Shown here: positions 61,141 through 64,000 of the stretch, piece after piece | How positions within the stretch are numbered: position 1 is the stretch's first letter | How the letters are laid out: each line of letters begins with the position of its first letter | Assembly (NCBI GenBank): GCA_917880885.1 | Contig: OU862931.1 | Span: 15,101,736 to 15,165,735, forward strand | DNA: 64,000 bases | Direction of reading: 5' to 3' | DNA from: Limnephilus marmoratus | Taxonomy: Eukaryota > Arthropoda > Insecta > Trichoptera > Limnephilidae | Position numbers and translations under genes: made by a program | Notes under the pieces: generated by a model | What the model saw: the letters and a program-made list of their open reading frames with translations, nothing else | Database searches by the model: none | What the model was told of the DNA's origin: nothing

Positions 61141-61198
61141 AACCTAACCTAACCTAACCTAATCTAACCTACCCTAACCTACCCTAACCTAACCTAAC
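61141..61198 (-). repeat. Interstitial insect telomere-type repeat (CCTAA)n
   Basis: Eleven to twelve units, some CCTAC or TCTAA. TTAGG is the ancestral insect telomere repeat. Copy A of the MITE holds a short run of the same unit at the corresponding place, so this tract may be a MITE part and not a former telomere. Confidence 0.8.
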
Positions 61199-61213
61199 TG
61201 ACATAAAAATGGT

Positions 61214-61300
61214 CATGGTAACAGACTAAATAATTTAGAAGCACTCGAAATAAAGAAAGCTGTTAAAACAAAAACCCAAATCCTTAATAATCAGCTAAAT
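61214..61300 (+). pseudogene. Penelope-like endonuclease C-terminal fragment
   Basis: Reads NGHGNRLNNLEALEIKKAVK and TKTQILNNQLN up to the gap, matching NNIGVRLDNLEALELRKAIN and TNSKVINNQLN of the Penelope ORF at 30359-31046. Different enough to be another subfamily. It is cut off by the N run. Confidence 0.6.
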
Positions 61301-61500
61301 NNNNNNNNNNNNNNNNNNNNNNNNNNNNNNNNNNNNNNNNNNNNNNNNNNNNNNNNNNNNNNNNNNNNNNNNNNNNNNNNNNNNNNNNNNNNNNNNNNNN
61401 NNNNNNNNNNNNNNNNNNNNNNNNNNNNNNNNNNNNNNNNNNNNNNNNNNNNNNNNNNNNNNNNNNNNNNNNNNNNNNNNNNNNNNNNNNNNNNNNNNNN
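61301..61500. other. Assembly gap, 200 N
   Basis: Exactly 200 N, the look of a fixed-size scaffolding gap, so the true distance is unknown. Confidence 0.99.
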
Positions 61501-62514
61501 AGCTGTATGCTAATATGACGTCATGGCAAACAGAAATATTTTAACTAAAAATTTATGTAATTGGTTTTATTATTTCTCTGGACTGTATATTTATTATCTT
61601 TTATAATTAATTTTGTTACTTCACTAGTAGCATTCCACATAGTAACAACTTAACTTGATTTACGCGTACTGTAAACATTTATAATTGGATTGTTAAGATC
61701 TATGCACATCCCAACGGCAATTTCAATAATTTTCAAACGATAAATAGACTAATACCAACCTTTTTCTGATAAATAATCCAATAAAGTTTTTTCACACAAT
61801 ATTTAAAAACTCACTAAAACTGATATCCACCTAATGACACCGCTCAAAAAAAATGTTTTTTCACACGATGGATTATTATTTACGGAGCCAATTAAAAGTT
61901 ATGTACATTGTTGAGAACGCGAGCGAGTTGTTCTTGGAATCGTCACTGATACAGAACCGACAAGTACTGCGAATAGTGTACCGACAGAACGACGGTGGCT
62001 GTGAGACTGTGGGACTGTGAGACGCGAGACTGTGGCTACTTGGGAAGGTACCGAAGTCTGTAGCGATGCGTGACGGCGTCGCGACGCCCCACCCTGCGAT
62101 GGCGCCTTTAAAACTCTGCAAAGGAATGGAGGAACTTCGAAAAAATCAAAAAACAACAAGAAAGTATATAATGGAAATTTCAAAGTGTATTGTAAAATTG
62201 TAGTTAAGTGTACTTATAGAAATAGTGTTTGAATTGTGTCATAAATTAATTTCTTTTACAAGGATCCCACCAAGGTGTCGTGGGTTTAATTCTTCTGCTA
62301 GCTGAGTCCTCCATCTAGCAACATTCTTCATTTGTTGGGATCATTTTCATATGAAACAATCGATTTTACCGACAATATGTATACCCTTTAGGTACTTTTA
62401 ACGGCATGCATGGTTGAGAGGTAAGGGTCTCGACTAAAAACTCTAAAGTCGCGGATTCGAATCCCGGCTGGCGTAAGAATATTTTATTTGATTAATTTGC
62501 ATTATTATTATGTA

Positions 62515-63176
62515 CTAGCGAATTCCCGGCATGCGTTGCAATGTCACTTAAAAAATGTTTTTTTCTCCCTGCGTGTCTTTTCCCATTTGTCCCTTCCCCT
62601 CCCATGTCCCCTTTTCCTCATGCGTTCCCCCTCCACTTTACCCGCCTTCCCTCTCCCCTCTCCCCTCTCCCGCTCCCCCGTCCCGCGAATCCTCCTCCCG
62701 CATTCCCCACCTCTCCCCCACGTTCCATATATTCAGTCCCGGTACGGCGCCACCGATTGAAATTTTTTTTACTGATTTTCATTTTCCAAATATTACAATT
62801 CATTCATTTTTATGTTTAATAAGAATAATCAATCAAATTTGGTACCTATTTAAAACACCTATTAGATTAAAATTATTCGATTTGGGTGAGTATCATAGGT
62901 GAGTAGGTACTTCAATTAAATTCATTAATTTAAAAAGTATATTCCAAAATTCAATTTTTATTGAACAATCAAAATGTCATTCTCAAAGTGTGACAGTTTC
63001 GTAAGAGTTTTTATAATGATTAAAAAAACTTTTCAGGTGTACCTACATATTACCATGTGGTTGTAATAATCAAGAAAGAAGATATTTTGGATGTTTCAAA
63101 CATATGATTAATATACCAATACATAAACAACAAACAAAAAAGCATACATACACATATTCATTTTTATGTATATAGA
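62515..63176 (-). mobile_element. Non-autonomous Helitron-like element, copy 2
   Basis: Same TC...CTAG structure as 52602-53264, between A (62514) and T (63177). 662 bp. Confidence 0.7.
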
Positions 63177-63432
63177 TTTTGTAGGTGTCTTTATGGCACG
63201 TTCCAGAGTACTCTCGGTATTCCAGAATACTCTCAGTATCGCTGAAACGTTGTTTGAAATGGTTTTAACCGTAATTGGTGACCAGATCTGAATAGCCGGG
63301 TACTTCCTCAGCTTCCTCTTCCTCATTTCCTTACCCTCCCCCACTACTTTCGGCCTCACGACATACCCCAATTAGAAATGCTATAATCGGAGCAATTGGG
63401 TCTCGTGTGCTGTATTCGCATAAAAAAACTAA
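63177..63432 (-). repeat. Dispersed family R, copy in block 2
   Basis: Matches 53265-53530 with a few changes, for example CTCAGTATCGCTGAAACG where block 1 has CTGTATTGCCGAAACG. Confidence 0.55.
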
Positions 63433-63628
63433 TATTAATATCGACCACTACACTAACCAGCCAGCGGACGAAAATCCACATTTCGTCGAAAGTTGTTTTT
63501 ACGATCGTGCAGGGCGGTTACAACGAGAAAGATTAATTATTCTCCGTACCAGCTTTTTAAAATTATAACTCAATATCGAATTTATTTCAATCCAAATTAG
63601 CTTTAATTTATACATTCATCCAAAAATG

Positions 63629-64000
63629 CTGAAACGTGTGATGATAAAACTATTAAAATAATGTACTTTTTGTAGTTATTTTTTGATTATAAGTATTTAT
63701 CATTTTTCAATAATGTCTAAATTTAATAAGAATCTGAAATATATTAGTTTGTAAGTGCGCAAATAAATACACAAATGGACACATGAACGTACATATTTTT
63801 TAATGATTTTATTGAAACTAAAATTAAAATTCTAAAACATGCGTTTGCTAGATAATGTATTGATTTATTTTAAAGTATGATTATATTATTTGTAATAGGT
63901 GTGGTATAATACAAAATCTTTTTTGAAAATTTAACAAATCTGCCAGCGACCATGGAATAACCTTATTATACTAAAAATTTTAAAAAATTTCTCAAAATTT
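63629..64000. other. Anonymous AT-rich DNA to the window end
   Basis: Nothing recognised. Confidence 0.35.

Larger units (their letters stand above)
61501..63628 (+). repeat. 2.1-kb duplicated block, copy 2
   Basis: Partner of 51587-53716, starting at the first base after the gap. After CATCCAAAAAT the two copies diverge: the first enters the (ATTAT)n array, the second continues GCTGAAACGTGTGATG. Could be a true duplication or the other haplotype misplaced in the scaffold. Confidence 0.85.

Overview
This window looks like insect (arthropod) nuclear DNA: AT-rich, almost free of host genes, and packed with nested retroelements and small DNA transposons. The evidence for an insect is a short interstitial (TTAGG)n/(CCTAA)n tract at 61141-61198, a mitochondrial-type cytochrome P450 first coding exon at 5390-5645 (minus strand), a Copia element whose primer site matches the initiator-tRNA half-molecule site known from Drosophila copia, and Jockey/CR1-like and RTE-like LINEs plus a Penelope-like element with a GIY-YIG endonuclease. 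The order cannot be fixed from sequence alone. The P450 exon is the only host-gene candidate; its further exons are not visible, and downstream (lower coordinates) lies repeat-rich DNA.

Layout. 1-5000: a LINE (called family A here) running in from the left edge, then fragments of LINEs A and B and an RTE-like end. 5000-6000: P450 exon. 6400-7150: family B LINE. 8780-9240: two MITE types. 9375-10320: solo LTR with promoter and TATC target duplication. 11430-12340: dead Tc1/mariner-like element. 12600-17125: the most complete LINE (family C; ORF1, endonuclease, reverse transcriptase, 3' hairpin, AAATA-type tail). 18960-20425: a tRNA-type SINE split by a nested DNA transposon with a MADF-domain ORF. 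20970-22580: two copies of a MITE built from ACTAATATCTA units. 22760-28900: LINE ends and mostly anonymous DNA. 29505-31199: two 844-bp Penelope arms in inverted orientation. 32435-34060: short Penelope ends around a hammerhead motif, then a piggyBac-like MITE inside a hAT-like element inside an older repeat. 35250-39320: LINE fragments, a SINE and a Helitron-like element interrupted by a LINE. 40019-40720: Helitron-like element. 40791-43719: inverted Penelope ends flanking a LINE. 44225-44940: SINE split by the ACTAATATCTA MITE. 46480-51530: LINE ends, Penelope ends, MITEs, a minisatellite. 51587-53716 and 61501-63628: a 2.1-kb duplicated block, the second copy directly after a 200-N gap. 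53713-60729: a Copia element lying inside long (ATTAT)n arrays.

The most interesting signal is a set of hammerhead-ribozyme-like motifs (CTGATGA, stem II, GAAA, then a self-complementary stem III with almost no loop) at the ends of Penelope-like pieces. At least three short pieces (10449, 28329, 32540) begin within about a nucleotide of the predicted cleavage position, as if cleaved RNA had been copied back. Two Penelope insertions are mirrored pairs with the ribozyme ends pointing outward. All of this is read by eye; no alignment, folding program or database search was run.
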